NCBI GenBank assembly: GCA_048267965.1
Contig: JBLWWK010000012.1
Coordinates: 1-64,000, forward strand
Length of the DNA: 64,000 bases
Direction: 5' to 3'
Origin: GCA-2705995 sp048267965
Lineage (GTDB): Bacteria; Bacteroidota; Bacteroidia; Flavobacteriales_G; Salibacteraceae
Below the pieces are notes generated by a model. It searched no databases. It saw only the letters and a program-made list of their open reading frames with translations, and had not been told where the DNA came from. Shown here in pieces: positions 36,501 to 44,223 of this stretch (position 1 is its first letter; each line of letters begins with the position of its first letter). The position numbers and the translations under genes were made by a program.

Positions 36501-37887
36501 CTACAGCAATAATCAGGGTACAATGGTGCCAGGGTATAACCAAAGAACTACGGTTTTAGGTATGAACCCGTCTTTTAATGCTCCGGGAGTTGGTTTCATC
36601 TTTGGGCAACAAGGTTCTTTCGGTGAAAACAACGAAGACTTTATTCGATATGCAGCTAGCAAAGATTGGCTGGTTAAGCAGAATAATTTGAATACAGCTT
36701 ATTCACGAACCTATTCTGAACAATGGAACTTTAGAGCGAGCATAGAACCGGCAAGAGACCTTAAGATTGATTTGAGTGCCACGCGCCAAATGAATAGAAA
36801 CTTCCAAGAGTTTTTCCGTTGGAACGATACTCTTTTCTTCGATAACGGAACCTTTGACCCTAACGGTGGGTTCGTTTCTGAAAGTCCACAAACTGTGGGT
36901 AGTTTTAGTGTGAGTTACAACATTTGGAGAACAGCCTTCGAAACACAAGGAGAAGATAACATCTCTGACGCTTTTGAAACTTTTTCTGAGTACCGAACCA
37001 TTATCTCTAATCGTTTAGGAGAAGAAAATAGCGAATTCTCTAGCGGTGGTCACGCAACCGATGTAGGCTATGCCGATGGATATGGAGCAGGCCAACAAGA
37101 GGTGTTAATACCAGCTTTCTTGGCGGCTTACTCGGGGAAATCACCAGATAGAATAGGGCTGAGTCCGTTTATTAATATTCCAGACCCGAACTGGCGAATT
37201 ACGTATACAGGATTAACAAAAGTAGATTTCATTAAGAAGTACTTTAAGACCTTTACCATCAACCATTCTTATCGTTCAAATTTTAACGTTTCTTCGTTTA
37301 GAACTAACGTTTTATATGAAAATGACGGAGATGGATTTACTTCTCAGAGAGATCCTGTGACCGGCAATAACTTTGTACCAGAATACGAAATACAAACTGT
37401 TACTTTATCTGAGCAATTTTCTCCGCTGATTAACTTAGATATGACTTGGAACAACAGTTTAATTACGCGTTTCGAGGTGAGAAGAGACCGAAACTTATCG
37501 TTGAGTTTTGCCAACTCTCAAGTAACCGAGAGCAGAAGTAACGAGTTGATTGTTGGTTTAGGATACACGTTCGAAAAAGTTCCGTTGCCATTTCAACGCC
37601 CGAGTCAGCGAAACAAAATTCAAAGTGATTTGCGTTTGCGAGGAGATATTTCTATTCGAGATAACGTAACCATTATTCGCAAGCTCAACGATGATATTAA
37701 ACCGAACGAACCAACAGGCGGTCAGCGCATTGTTTCGCTTAAATTCACGGCAGATTACACGTTAAGTAACCGTTTAAATCTTCGCTTATTCTTCGATAGA
37801 ATGGTAACCGAACCTAAGATTTCGTTATCGTTCCCAACGGCTAATACAAATGCCGGGGTAAGCATTCGATTCACAATCTCTTCTTAA
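30574..37887 (+). CDS. sprA: Type IX secretion translocon protein SprA
   Basis: SprA is the giant outer-membrane barrel (36 strands in the Flavobacterium structure) through which T9SS cargo crosses. The 2437 residues fit the family. The leader is ITIRGIILFAALLVISLQSW. The only start before it is TTG at 30574: in-frame stop TAA is at 30544-30546 and the first in-frame ATG (near 30676) would lose the leader. Recognisable parts include FEYDPKTGNYYYKETLGEG near the N terminus, GSAELIFGVNTSRTDNP, and YIDDFEGSQSEIDMSAFIAW. It ends TNAGVSIRFTISS. Its presence explains the T9SS type A and B cargo in this window. gcvH follows. Confidence 0.96.
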   Translation: MVHPLNITIRGIILFAALLVISLQSWSTTTLAENMALPEVFPPDSNKSDTGKVDLRYPFQDNTLTPFSNNPYTPFSLQNPSNIQSRFEYDPKTGNYYYKETLGEGTRFRPDSYMTFDEFQDYKFRKSIEDYWGEKVATESEYNKEDKWSIPPINVESKFFDNVFGGNTIDIRPSGSAELIFGVNTSRTDNPAIPERQRRISTFDFDQRIQLNMIGNIGDKLKLTTNYNTEATFDFENQMKLEYTGYEDEIIQKIEAGNVTLPLQGSLIQGSQSLFGVKTKLQFGRLSVTSVFSQQRGERSNIQVQGGAQTKEFELKADNYDFNRHFFLAHYFRNNYENAVGSPPLLNSGVNITKIEVWVTNTNFSTQNVRNVVAFQDLGESARRYNNNINVLGGGPLPFNDVNDLYQEVANNSEVRGFLQASNYLDSRNYNPRLDYHRIESARKLSENEYSFNNQLGYISLNQELQPNQVLAVAFQYTFRGQTYQVGEFSTDGVNGSNALILKMLKSTELNTKVPMWDLMMKNVYSLGAYGVERTNFILNIWYLDRSLGVETNFISEGAIKGVPLIQVTGLDKLDVNGNPQSDGLFDYLDNPRITINPQNGRVYFPVLEPFGRTLRESFNDPQLAEQYAFDSLYTNTQIDAQNKFPNKNRFTIKGEYQSSSSNEISLNALNVPEGSVKVTAGGRQLQENIDYTVDYTLGRVKIINTGLLESGTPINISLESNSLFNIQTKTLLATRFDYEVNDDLQFGATVMNLTERPLTQKVNVGDEPMSNTVYGFDGNYRTESDFLTKMVDKIPFIDTKEKSTVEVSGEFAQLIPGVSRAVGSRGTAYIDDFEGSQSEIDMSAFIAWSIASTPQGQPNLFPEGELRNNLASGYNRAKLAWYKIDPLFYRNNNLTPDHIRNNPAMQSNHFMREIFQSEVFPNKQLANGQLANIPVFDLAYYPSRRGPYNYDLGQPDSTGIVYGAGLNPDGTLQDPESRWGGIMRRIDQYDFEAANIEFIQFWMMDPFNEDYEYQNDPDQGKLYFNLGNISEDVQRDGLKIIENGLPTDPAQVQDLTGQDFSNWGRVTLGQQIVNGFDNNPDLRQYQDVGLDGLRNQEERVFFEDYVAQASAIAPAAADEIANDPSADDFTYYRTGFWDNQQANVLERYQFFNGLEGNSPTSVNAGGSQRPNAEDINGDNTLDEIESYWQYELEISPQAINPANVGNNYITDVFETSVNTKDGRNRPIRWYQFRIPIRENPENINGITDFRSIRFMRMFLRNFEHPVNLRFASMELVRGEWRRYLGDLDADGDYILEEDESTFAVAAVNIEENGNKTPVNYVLPPDIEREINVGTTNLQQLNEQSLSLRVCDLADGKAKAAYRNMDLDVRSYKKIRLYVHGEALDPNQSLTDEDLTAFVRLGTDFEDNYYEYEIPLKITPEGRYNGDTDAGRRQVWPDANNIVIDFSQLQRAKTSRNRASLESGSSVTNQTRYQFSDGNATIYIVGNPNLSTVKTIMLGVRNKKKTLGNVSDDGLPKCAEVWFNEMRLTDFDNISGWAALARVQSQLADFATVSVSASMSTPGWGSIEDKVSERQRETVQQFDASANINMGKFFGDDSGIKIPMYVGYSEGVVKPQFAPLEPDILFDDYIDETFIDKDRQDSVRRVQETRTIRRSINFTNVRKEKTNPQKKARFYDVSNFSLTYSYSDQFSRDFNTEFDLTRNHRGGLSYSFNNQPKNYRPLSKVKFLRKSKYLAILRDFNFYVSPKQIGFRTEFNRNYQESRRRNNQPNVEVSIPTFVNKSFNWNRAYDVRYDLTRALKVDFQANNQALITEPAGRVTRDDEDSYETWRDSVWSQIADLGTTMNYSHTTNVNYNLPLNKIPATDWISSSVRYGSGYSWQRALFAADSLGNTIQNNAQWQANASFNMNTLYNKVGFLREINRKSRLNARGGNRGFNPRSGQNQTASDSTKTKNKDGLNFFEHSAKVLMMLKNVNVTYSNNQGTMVPGYNQRTTVLGMNPSFNAPGVGFIFGQQGSFGENNEDFIRYAASKDWLVKQNNLNTAYSRTYSEQWNFRASIEPARDLKIDLSATRQMNRNFQEFFRWNDTLFFDNGTFDPNGGFVSESPQTVGSFSVSYNIWRTAFETQGEDNISDAFETFSEYRTIISNRLGEENSEFSSGGHATDVGYADGYGAGQQEVLIPAFLAAYSGKSPDRIGLSPFINIPDPNWRITYTGLTKVDFIKKYFKTFTINHSYRSNFNVSSFRTNVLYENDGDGFTSQRDPVTGNNFVPEYEIQTVTLSEQFSPLINLDMTWNNSLITRFEVRRDRNLSLSFANSQVTESRSNELIVGLGYTFEKVPLPFQRPSQRNKIQSDLRLRGDISIRDNVTIIRKLNDDIKPNEPTGGQRIVSLKFTADYTLSNRLNLRLFFDRMVTEPKISLSFPTANTNAGVSIRFTISS

Positions 37888-37925
37888 TTTTTTAGAGTTG
37901 GTATTTCTAGCAAGTTTAATCCGTT

Positions 37926-37933
37926 TATATTTG
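37926..37933 (+). promoter_or_regulatory. Candidate -7 box TATATTTG of gcvH
   Basis: The octamer matches TAnnTTTG and sits 22 bases before the gcvH ATG, in the 68-base gap after sprA. A TTG at 37898-37900 is 25 bases upstream, slightly too far for a standard -33 element. Confidence 0.4.
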
Positions 37934-37955
37934 GGGCAACAAAGAGCATGTTACT

Positions 37956-38336
37956 ATGAATTATCCTGAAGAATTAAAGTACACGAAAGACCACGAATGG
38001 ATTCGCATTGATGGCGACACAGCAACAATTGGTATCACTGAATACGCTCAAGGCGAGCTAGGCGATATTGTTTATGTTGAAATTGAAACTGAAGGCGAAG
38101 AATTAGATCAAAACGAAGTGTTTGGAACTGTAGAAGCAGTAAAAACAGTTTCTGATTTATTTATGCCATTAAGTGGTGAAGTAATCGAATTCAACGAAGC
38201 GCTTGAAGACGCTCCTGAAACGGTAAACGAAGATCCTTACGGTGAAGGATGGATGATTAAGGTGAAGCTTTCAGATGCTAGTCAGGTAGAAGGGCTAATG
38301 AGTGCTGCTGACTACAAATCGATGGTGGAAGCATAA
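37956..38336 (+). CDS. gcvH: Glycine cleavage system H protein
   Basis: The lipoyl carrier of the glycine cleavage system, shuttling the aminomethyl group between P, T and L proteins. The 126 residues match the family. The lipoylated Lys is in VEAVKTVSDLFMP (about 63), and the N-terminal YTKDHEWI and GYAQ-like TEYAQGELGDIVYVE segments are standard. No other gcv gene lies nearby. Position right after sprA seems to be a Bacteroidota habit rather than a functional link. Confidence 0.96.
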   Translation: MNYPEELKYTKDHEWIRIDGDTATIGITEYAQGELGDIVYVEIETEGEELDQNEVFGTVEAVKTVSDLFMPLSGEVIEFNEALEDAPETVNEDPYGEGWMIKVKLSDASQVEGLMSAADYKSMVEA

Positions 38337-38351
38337 TCAACATTTGTATAC

Positions 38352-38726
38352 ATGTTAATCAAAAGATTAATCCCAACCCTTGTGTGGGCACTTTTGATTA
38401 TTGTTTTGAGTTTTGCTCCTCAAGAAGAGTTCAACAATAAATCAATGGACAATCTAGATAAGATTGTCCATTTGTTTTTATATGCCGTGCTTTCTCATCT
38501 CGGAATGATCGCGTTTTTAAAACAAAATCAATATCGTTTTTTAAGACGAAATGCGGCTCCTACCATCTTTTTTCTTGTTTTCGTTCTCGGTTTACTGATA
38601 GAATTATTTCAAGGCACGGTCTTTGTTTCTAGAAGTACTGAAGTCATGGATTTGTTGGCCAACACCATGGGCAGCTTACTGGGCCTTGTAAGCTTTTATA
38701 TGATTTATAAAAACTTAAAAAAGTAG
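38352..38726 (+). CDS. VanZ-like membrane protein
   Basis: A 124-residue protein with four hydrophobic segments (about 5-22, 35-52, 66-86 and 100-119). The VanZ-like core is visible as LDKIVHLFLYAVLSHLGMIAF followed by LIELFQGTVFVSRSTEVMDLLANTMGSLLGL. VanZ gives low-level teicoplanin resistance in enterococci, but small VanZ-like proteins in Bacteroidota have no proven role. It lies 15 bases after gcvH and 6 bases before the first tonB gene. Confidence 0.85.
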   Translation: MLIKRLIPTLVWALLIIVLSFAPQEEFNNKSMDNLDKIVHLFLYAVLSHLGMIAFLKQNQYRFLRRNAAPTIFFLVFVLGLLIELFQGTVFVSRSTEVMDLLANTMGSLLGLVSFYMIYKNLKK

Positions 38727-38732
38727 TGCCTT

Positions 38733-39425
38733 ATGGAACTCAAGAAAAACCCTTCAGTGAACATCGAAAAGCACAAGTCTAGAAATTTCTTTCTAGGGTT
38801 AGTGGCTGCGTTAAGTGTCTCACTCGTTGCCTTTGAATGGAGACAAGAAACAAAATTGATTGTGCAAACGAGCTTAGGAGAACAAGACGACAATTGGGAA
38901 GAAGAAAAAATTCCGATTGTTATTAGTAAACCTAAAGAGTTGCCTGCTCCAAAAATCAATAAGGCGTTGCCGCCAACTCCAGATCCAGAGCCGAAACCAA
39001 TTATTACACCGAACCCAGTAACTGAACCAACACCTCCGCGCGTTGTAGACGTTTCTAATTTGTTTGGAGAAGAAAAATTGGTAGACGAAGTTTTGCCGCC
39101 TCAACCGGTTCACTTTGCTGAGGTTAATCCAATGTTTCCTGGAGGTGATGAAGCCATGTATGCTTTTCTTCAAAGAAATTTAAAATACCCGAAGTTGGCG
39201 AAAGAATACAATGTTCAGGGTAAGATTTACGTTCAGTTTATAGTAGACGTAGATGGAAGTATACGTGACTTGCAGATTTTGAGAGGTTTACCGGGAAATG
39301 ATCTCGGTTGCGAAGCTGAAGCCCTACGCGTAATAGAGGCCATGCCGAACTGGAAACCGGGCTTGCAAGGCGATAAAGCAGTGCCAGTAATACATACAAT
39401 GGCTATTAATTTTGTTTTAAAGTAA
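38733..39425 (+). CDS. TonB-family energy transducer (first of a tandem pair)
   Basis: TonB proteins transmit the inner-membrane proton gradient to outer-membrane transporters. The 230-residue protein has a short cytoplasmic start MELKKNPSVNIEKHK, one membrane helix (about 22-38), a Pro-rich periplasmic spacer (about 70-110, PPTPDPEPKP) and a C-terminal TonB domain (about 140-230, YPKLAKEYNVQGKIYVQFIV and PNWKPGLQGDKAVPV). It is a paralogue of the next gene, with the same MELKKNP start. No TonB-dependent receptor is adjacent. Confidence 0.9.
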   Translation: MELKKNPSVNIEKHKSRNFFLGLVAALSVSLVAFEWRQETKLIVQTSLGEQDDNWEEEKIPIVISKPKELPAPKINKALPPTPDPEPKPIITPNPVTEPTPPRVVDVSNLFGEEKLVDEVLPPQPVHFAEVNPMFPGGDEAMYAFLQRNLKYPKLAKEYNVQGKIYVQFIVDVDGSIRDLQILRGLPGNDLGCEAEALRVIEAMPNWKPGLQGDKAVPVIHTMAINFVLK

Positions 39426-39485
39426 CCGCAAAGGTTTAGCAGACTTAAAAATGTTTTTATTTTAGCATCACAATTAGCGAAAAAC

Positions 39486-40157
39486 ATGGAACTAAAGAAA
39501 AATCCAGAAGTAGACTTAGAGAAGAAGAAGGGAATGTTCTTCTTTGTGGGTCTTGCTTTTTCGCTTGGCTTAATGCTAGTAGCTATCGAGTGGAAAACAT
39601 TCGAGCAAGAACTAGTGAACTTAGGTCAGGTGGAAATTCAGATTGAAGAAGAGGAAATGATTCCTATTACTCAACAGCAACCGCCACCCCCACCGCCTCC
39701 GCCACCACCACAGCAAATTGTGGAGATTGTGGAAGACGATGAAGAAATCGAAGAGGAACTAGAAATTGAATCTACTGAAGTTACTGAAGAAACCACAGTA
39801 GAGATTATGGAAATGCCTGAAGAAGAGGTAGAAGAAGAGCCTGAGGTTTTCTTAATCGTTGAAGATCCTCCGAGTTTTCCAGGTGGTGAAGCAAAAATGT
39901 TTGAGTACTTAGGGAAAAACCTGAAGTATCCACCCATGGCGAAAGATGCAGGTATTCAAGGTATTGTTTACGTAACTTTCGTTGTTATTGAAAACGGTGA
40001 CATTACAGACGTTAGAGTACTGAGAGGTATTGGCGGTGGATGTGATGAAGAAGCTGTGAAAGTGGTGAAAAACATGCCAAAGTGGAAACCAGGTAAACAA
40101 AGAGGTAAAGCGGTAAGGGTTCAGTTTAACTTACCAATCCGATTTACTCTTCAATAA
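39486..40157 (+). CDS. TonB-family energy transducer (second of a tandem pair)
   Basis: A 223-residue paralogue of the preceding gene with the same opening MELKKNPEVDLEKKK, one membrane helix (about 18-35), a run of ten prolines (about 63-72), then a strongly acidic spacer (EDDEEIEEELEIE and similar, about 80-118). The TonB domain (about 130-223) has YPPMAKDAGIQGIVYVTFVV and MPKWKPGKQRGKAVRV. The acidic spacer is the main difference from the first copy and may set partner choice. A terminator follows at 40181. Confidence 0.9.
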   Translation: MELKKNPEVDLEKKKGMFFFVGLAFSLGLMLVAIEWKTFEQELVNLGQVEIQIEEEEMIPITQQQPPPPPPPPPPQQIVEIVEDDEEIEEELEIESTEVTEETTVEIMEMPEEEVEEEPEVFLIVEDPPSFPGGEAKMFEYLGKNLKYPPMAKDAGIQGIVYVTFVVIENGDITDVRVLRGIGGGCDEEAVKVVKNMPKWKPGKQRGKAVRVQFNLPIRFTLQ

Positions 40158-40180
40158 GAATTTTATTCTGATAATAGCAC

Positions 40181-40211
40181 AAGCTCTGTACCTAGTACAG
40201 AGCTTTTTTTA
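40181..40211 (+). terminator. Intrinsic terminator after the second tonB gene
   Basis: A perfect 11-base stem (AAGCTCTGTAC 40181-40191 with GTACAGAGCTT 40195-40205) has a 3-base loop and is followed by a T run. It ends 18 bases before the deoC ATG. Confidence 0.9.
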
Positions 40212-40222
40212 TTTGTACCAAG

Positions 40223-41056
40223 ATGATTAAAGCATCAGACTTTCTAAACAATTTTTACTTTAGTGAAGTAGAATTCAGTAACTGGATAGCGGCTTTTAAC
40301 AGCCGAAAAACAGCTAAGAGAGCGCAGAAAATACTAGAATTAGTAGATTTAACTACGCTTTCATCTACCGATAGTGCCACTACAGTAACACAATTGCTTA
40401 ACAAAGCTGAAAAGCTCAATAAGAATAAAGGTCGTGTTCCTGCCGTGTGTGTATTTCCCAATTTCTGCCAAACGGTAAGAGAACACGATTTTGGTAATTC
40501 ACTTCATTTGGCGGTGGTGGCCGGTGCGTTCCCACTTGGGCAAGCCGATCAAAAAATCAAACTGAAAGAGGTAGAATACGCTATTGCCAATGGCGCTGAA
40601 GAAATTGATTATGTAATTAATCGCGGATTGCTATTGAATGGCGAATTAGACGAGCTGCTAATTGAAATTCGTTCTGCGCGTTTGTTGTGTGAGAAAAAAG
40701 CAGAATTGAAAGTGATTCTTGAAAACTCAGACTTAAGAACACCAGAAAATGTGTACCTCGCAAGTCGTTTGGCCCTAGAGGCAGGAGCCGATTTCATAAA
40801 AACGTCTACGGGAAAAGGCGAGTATGGCGCACGACCACAAGATGCTTGGGTAATGTGCATGGCTATTCACGACTTTTTTAAGCAAACAGGTGAGTTGCGC
40901 GGTTTAAAAGTGGCGGGCGGAATTAGAACGTTAAGCGATGCGAATGTGTATTATGAAATGGTGAAGCATTTCTTCGGAAAGCCTTTTTGCAAGCCACATT
41001 TATTTAGAATTGGTGCCAGTAGCTTGGTAGATGATTTGGAGAAACACATTGGATAA
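40223..41056 (+). CDS. deoC: Deoxyribose-phosphate aldolase
   Basis: DeoC splits 2-deoxyribose 5-phosphate into acetaldehyde and glyceraldehyde 3-phosphate in deoxynucleoside breakdown. The Schiff-base Lys is in FIKTSTGKGEYGA (about 193-205), the second active-site region is LRGLKVAGGIRTLSDA, and VDLTTLSS with EEIDYVINRG matches the barrel strands. The 277-residue length belongs to the longer DeoC type with an N-terminal extension. It follows a terminator and starts 18 bases later, so it probably has its own promoter in that gap. Confidence 0.95.
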   Translation: MIKASDFLNNFYFSEVEFSNWIAAFNSRKTAKRAQKILELVDLTTLSSTDSATTVTQLLNKAEKLNKNKGRVPAVCVFPNFCQTVREHDFGNSLHLAVVAGAFPLGQADQKIKLKEVEYAIANGAEEIDYVINRGLLLNGELDELLIEIRSARLLCEKKAELKVILENSDLRTPENVYLASRLALEAGADFIKTSTGKGEYGARPQDAWVMCMAIHDFFKQTGELRGLKVAGGIRTLSDANVYYEMVKHFFGKPFCKPHLFRIGASSLVDDLEKHIG

Positions 41057-41074
41057 GTATTTTTACGAGAAAAT

Positions 41075-42541
41075 TTGATTTTGAATCGATTAGCACTTAT
41101 TTCATTTCTTTTGCTATTGAGCAGTTGGGGTTGGTCTCAACAACGTCTAGAGCCTAGAGCTTATGAGTGGAATAATCGATTTATTCACTTTATAAATGCG
41201 AAAGACACAATCTACCATCAAGGGTTTTCTCCTCAGGTAGTTTCTGCTAAAACGTGGACAGAATTTCGTGATTTAGATCGAGAAATGTCGAATCGATCAA
41301 TAAAAGAGGCTTGGTGGTTTCGAAAAGTAAGAGACGAGTCGTTGGTAGAAATTGAAGGAGACGATTTCTTTATTGGCGGTGATGTTTTGTTTAACGTTCA
41401 AGCCGGACGAGACTTTGCAGTTGATTCTTTGCGCATTTTAAGCACTAATACTCGAGGGGCTCGCGTTTACGGAAACATCGGTAAGCACATTTATTTCGAA
41501 AGCACCCTCCATGAAAATCAATCGTTTTTCCCCAAGTTTTTATCCGATTCTATCCGCACTTATCGCGTAGTTCCAGGGCAAGGCGTGCCGAAAAAATTTG
41601 GAGAAACAGGCTTCGATTATGCCTTTGTCACCGGATTGGTTAATTTTCATCTAAATCAACATTTTAACTTTCAATTTGGCCACGATAAATTGTTTATCGG
41701 TCATGGTTATCGAAGCGTTCTGTTGAGCGATAATGGGTTTAATTTCCCTTTTTTAAAAGCTACCGTAACATTTTGGAAAAACAAACTTCAATATCAAACG
41801 GTTTGGGCGCAGTTGCAAACTTTAGATCGAGTGCCCAGAACGGGAGATAACGAGCCATTTTACATTCGAAAAGGCGGTTCTTTCCACTATTTGAGTTTTG
41901 CACCATCTTCTAAAATTGAAATCGGATTATTTGAAGGCATAACTTGGCAACGCTGGAACTCCGCTGAAGGAACCATGGATTTTGACTATTCGTTTTTAAA
42001 TCCTGTCATCTTTGCGAATACATTAATTCAACAAGGCCAAGAAAAATACGATACCCTAACGGTTAATTCAATCGGAATCAATGCTCGCGTGAATCCAACG
42101 AGTCAGTTTATGCTCTATGGTCAATTGGCTAAGCAAAACAATAAAGATGTTAACTGGCAGTTGGGCTTTAGCACCCATCATCTATTACTAAAAGATTTAA
42201 CCTTTCGGGCAGAATACAACGAGGCGGTTACCAGCTCGAATTATTTAGAACATTATGGCCAGCCGATGGCGCATGTTTCTAGAGGTTTTTACAACGAGTG
42301 GTTGCTTGAAGCCAACTACAGATACAACGATGCTTTTATACGCACTCGGTTTATTCAAGCCATAAAGAGTGCCGAAGTGCAACACGAAATTATAGATGTG
42401 AAACTAGGATATTTGATCAATCCTGTGTCGAATCTTCACGTATACATGGGATTAATGAATCGAGACTCACAAAACTCCATTTCTCAATGGTTTTACATCG
42501 GCATGCAAACCAATATTGCCAATCATTATTACGATTTTTAG
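41075..42541 (+). CDS. RemB/Wzi-like outer-membrane protein (first of a tandem pair)
   Basis: A 488-residue secreted protein with leader LNRLALISFLLLLSSWGWSQQ and a beta-strand-rich body typical of Wzi-type capsule-assembly barrels; the related flavobacterial RemB contributes to gliding motility. No ATG precedes the leader; TTG at 41075 or 41081 must serve as start. The motif FQFGHDKLFIGHGYRSVLLSDNGF (about 199-222) is shared with the next gene (FIGDGYRSLLLSDAGY), showing a duplication. It ends with an aromatic residue (NHYYDF). It is 19 bases after deoC and 1 base before the next gene's ATG region. Confidence 0.72.
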   Translation: MILNRLALISFLLLLSSWGWSQQRLEPRAYEWNNRFIHFINAKDTIYHQGFSPQVVSAKTWTEFRDLDREMSNRSIKEAWWFRKVRDESLVEIEGDDFFIGGDVLFNVQAGRDFAVDSLRILSTNTRGARVYGNIGKHIYFESTLHENQSFFPKFLSDSIRTYRVVPGQGVPKKFGETGFDYAFVTGLVNFHLNQHFNFQFGHDKLFIGHGYRSVLLSDNGFNFPFLKATVTFWKNKLQYQTVWAQLQTLDRVPRTGDNEPFYIRKGGSFHYLSFAPSSKIEIGLFEGITWQRWNSAEGTMDFDYSFLNPVIFANTLIQQGQEKYDTLTVNSIGINARVNPTSQFMLYGQLAKQNNKDVNWQLGFSTHHLLLKDLTFRAEYNEAVTSSNYLEHYGQPMAHVSRGFYNEWLLEANYRYNDAFIRTRFIQAIKSAEVQHEIIDVKLGYLINPVSNLHVYMGLMNRDSQNSISQWFYIGMQTNIANHYYDF

Positions 42542-42542
42542 T

Positions 42543-44138
42543 ATGAAAAGATGGGCATTCTATATTCTTTGGGTAGTAGGAACCGTAATCTGTTCAAAAG
42601 ATGGATTTTCTCAAATTTCATCTTCCCTACAAAAAGGAGCTAAATCAGGTCAGCTAACCCGCATGCAAATGCAACAGCAGCGGTTGTTTTTAAGAGCCGA
42701 TTCATCTAAAATGCACCATGCGATTTATCCTTTAATCGGGTGGCAAGCGCAAACCGAAGACGAAATCGAGTTCCTACCGTTTGAATTAAGGTGGAGGCTC
42801 AACCAAAAAGCAACTAAAAAAGCGCCTATTTCTTTGCAGATACACCCATTAGTTACCCTGCAGCAAGGCATCGAATTACAAAATTCAGACCCCAGCGGTT
42901 TTAATCAGATGGGAATTGGAGGCCATTTAGATTTCTCGGTAGGAACCCGCTTTTACCTTGAATTAAACTACCAAGAAACCAATGCCCAACTCAACGCTTT
43001 TGAGCGAAATTTCGCTGATAACAGAGAAGTGATTCCGGGGCAAGGCTATGCCTATGGAGTAGAAGATCGCTTCTTTTTTAGAGACCTAAATGGTTATGCC
43101 GCTTACCGCCCAAGCAACCATTTTCATCTGCAATTAGGGCGTGGTAAAAACTTTATTGGAGACGGGTACCGATCGCTGCTCTTGTCAGATGCGGGCTACA
43201 ACTACGATTATTTTAAACTCACTACTGATTTTTGGAAAGTTCGGTTAGTGAACCTGTTTAACCACATGACAGATGTTCGCTTTTCTGATGGTGAAATATC
43301 TGCCTTTACCGAAAAGTATTCAGCCATTCATTATTTAAGTATTCAACCTACCCAACGTTGGAATATCGGATTGTTCGAAGCAGTGGTTTGGCAAGCGCAC
43401 GATGGAAATAGTCACCGAGGGTTCGATGTAAATTACCTAAATCCTATTGTTTTTTACCGTCCCATTGAATTTTCGGTTGGGTCGCCAGACAATGTGCTAG
43501 TAGGGCTGAATAACAGCGTATTGCTTTCTAAAAATGTGAAAGTATACAGTCAGTTCTTGCTCGATGAATTTAAAATTAGCGAGCTACGTTCCCGAGAAGG
43601 TTGGTGGGCTAATAAATACTCCTTACAGTTGGGCGGGTATTGGTTTAATGCCTTTAATCAAGAGCATTTGACCTTACAAGCTGAGTATAATTTGGTAAGG
43701 CCGTTTACTTACTCTCACGGCAATGTATTGCTTAATTACGGTCAGTTTAACCAGCCATTGGCGCACCCGTTAGGTGCCAATTTTCAAGAAGCCGTAGCCA
43801 TTGCCAATTACACTACTCAAAAATGGATGGTAGAGCTTAAATCTACTTTAGCCTTGGTAGGAACCGAAACCACTTCGGATACAATTTCTAGTGGAACCGA
43901 TATTTTTAAATCGTATGTGTTGAGAGAGCGAGACTATAACTACAGATTGCCCGGCCTTTCAGATGAAAAACTATTTACTGCAGAACTTCGCGTAAATTAC
44001 TTGATTAGTAAAGCGGTCAACTTGCAAATAGAGCTTCGATGCGGTTATAGAAAAGACACTCGAAAAGACTTTGGAGATCTCGCTTACGGTGTTTTGGGGG
44101 TTCGTACCGGAATATTTAACCGATACAACGATTATTGA
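42543..44138 (+). CDS. RemB/Wzi-like outer-membrane protein (second of a tandem pair)
   Basis: A 531-residue paralogue of the preceding gene, starting at ATG 42543, one base after the upstream stop; the frame is open nine residues further but those overlap the first gene. Leader MKRWAFYILWVVGTVICSKDGFSQ. The body has barrel-type strands and the shared block LGRGKNFIGDGYRSLLLSDAGYNYDYFK, and ends GIFNRYNDY. This copy resembles the proteins usually annotated as gliding motility protein RemB more closely than the first. The RemB link is from memory of the family and is not proof of motility. Confidence 0.75.
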   Translation: MKRWAFYILWVVGTVICSKDGFSQISSSLQKGAKSGQLTRMQMQQQRLFLRADSSKMHHAIYPLIGWQAQTEDEIEFLPFELRWRLNQKATKKAPISLQIHPLVTLQQGIELQNSDPSGFNQMGIGGHLDFSVGTRFYLELNYQETNAQLNAFERNFADNREVIPGQGYAYGVEDRFFFRDLNGYAAYRPSNHFHLQLGRGKNFIGDGYRSLLLSDAGYNYDYFKLTTDFWKVRLVNLFNHMTDVRFSDGEISAFTEKYSAIHYLSIQPTQRWNIGLFEAVVWQAHDGNSHRGFDVNYLNPIVFYRPIEFSVGSPDNVLVGLNNSVLLSKNVKVYSQFLLDEFKISELRSREGWWANKYSLQLGGYWFNAFNQEHLTLQAEYNLVRPFTYSHGNVLLNYGQFNQPLAHPLGANFQEAVAIANYTTQKWMVELKSTLALVGTETTSDTISSGTDIFKSYVLRERDYNYRLPGLSDEKLFTAELRVNYLISKAVNLQIELRCGYRKDTRKDFGDLAYGVLGVRTGIFNRYNDY

Positions 44139-44158
44139 TTCAACCGTTCTAGCCTTGC

Positions 44159-44193
44159 TTTGTTAATTTAACATCATTGAGAACTTAGCTTTA
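44159..44193 (+). promoter_or_regulatory. Possible promoter of the cyoE-cox cluster
   Basis: TTTG at 44159-44162 and TAGCTTTA at 44186-44193 (one mismatch to TAnnTTTG) are spaced by 23 bases, acceptable for Bacteroidota promoters. The palindrome TGTTAA-T-TTAACA (44161-44173) overlaps the left end and could be an operator. An alternative box, TATTTTTG at 44219-44226, overlaps the proposed start. Confidence 0.35.
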
Positions 44194-44223
44194 AATTTTT
44201 CTACCTAAGCAAAAGAGTTATTT

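Noticed and set aside
39671..39937. Minus-strand ORF ending in a run of glycines
   Set aside because: It is the complement of the proline run and acidic spacer of the second TonB gene.
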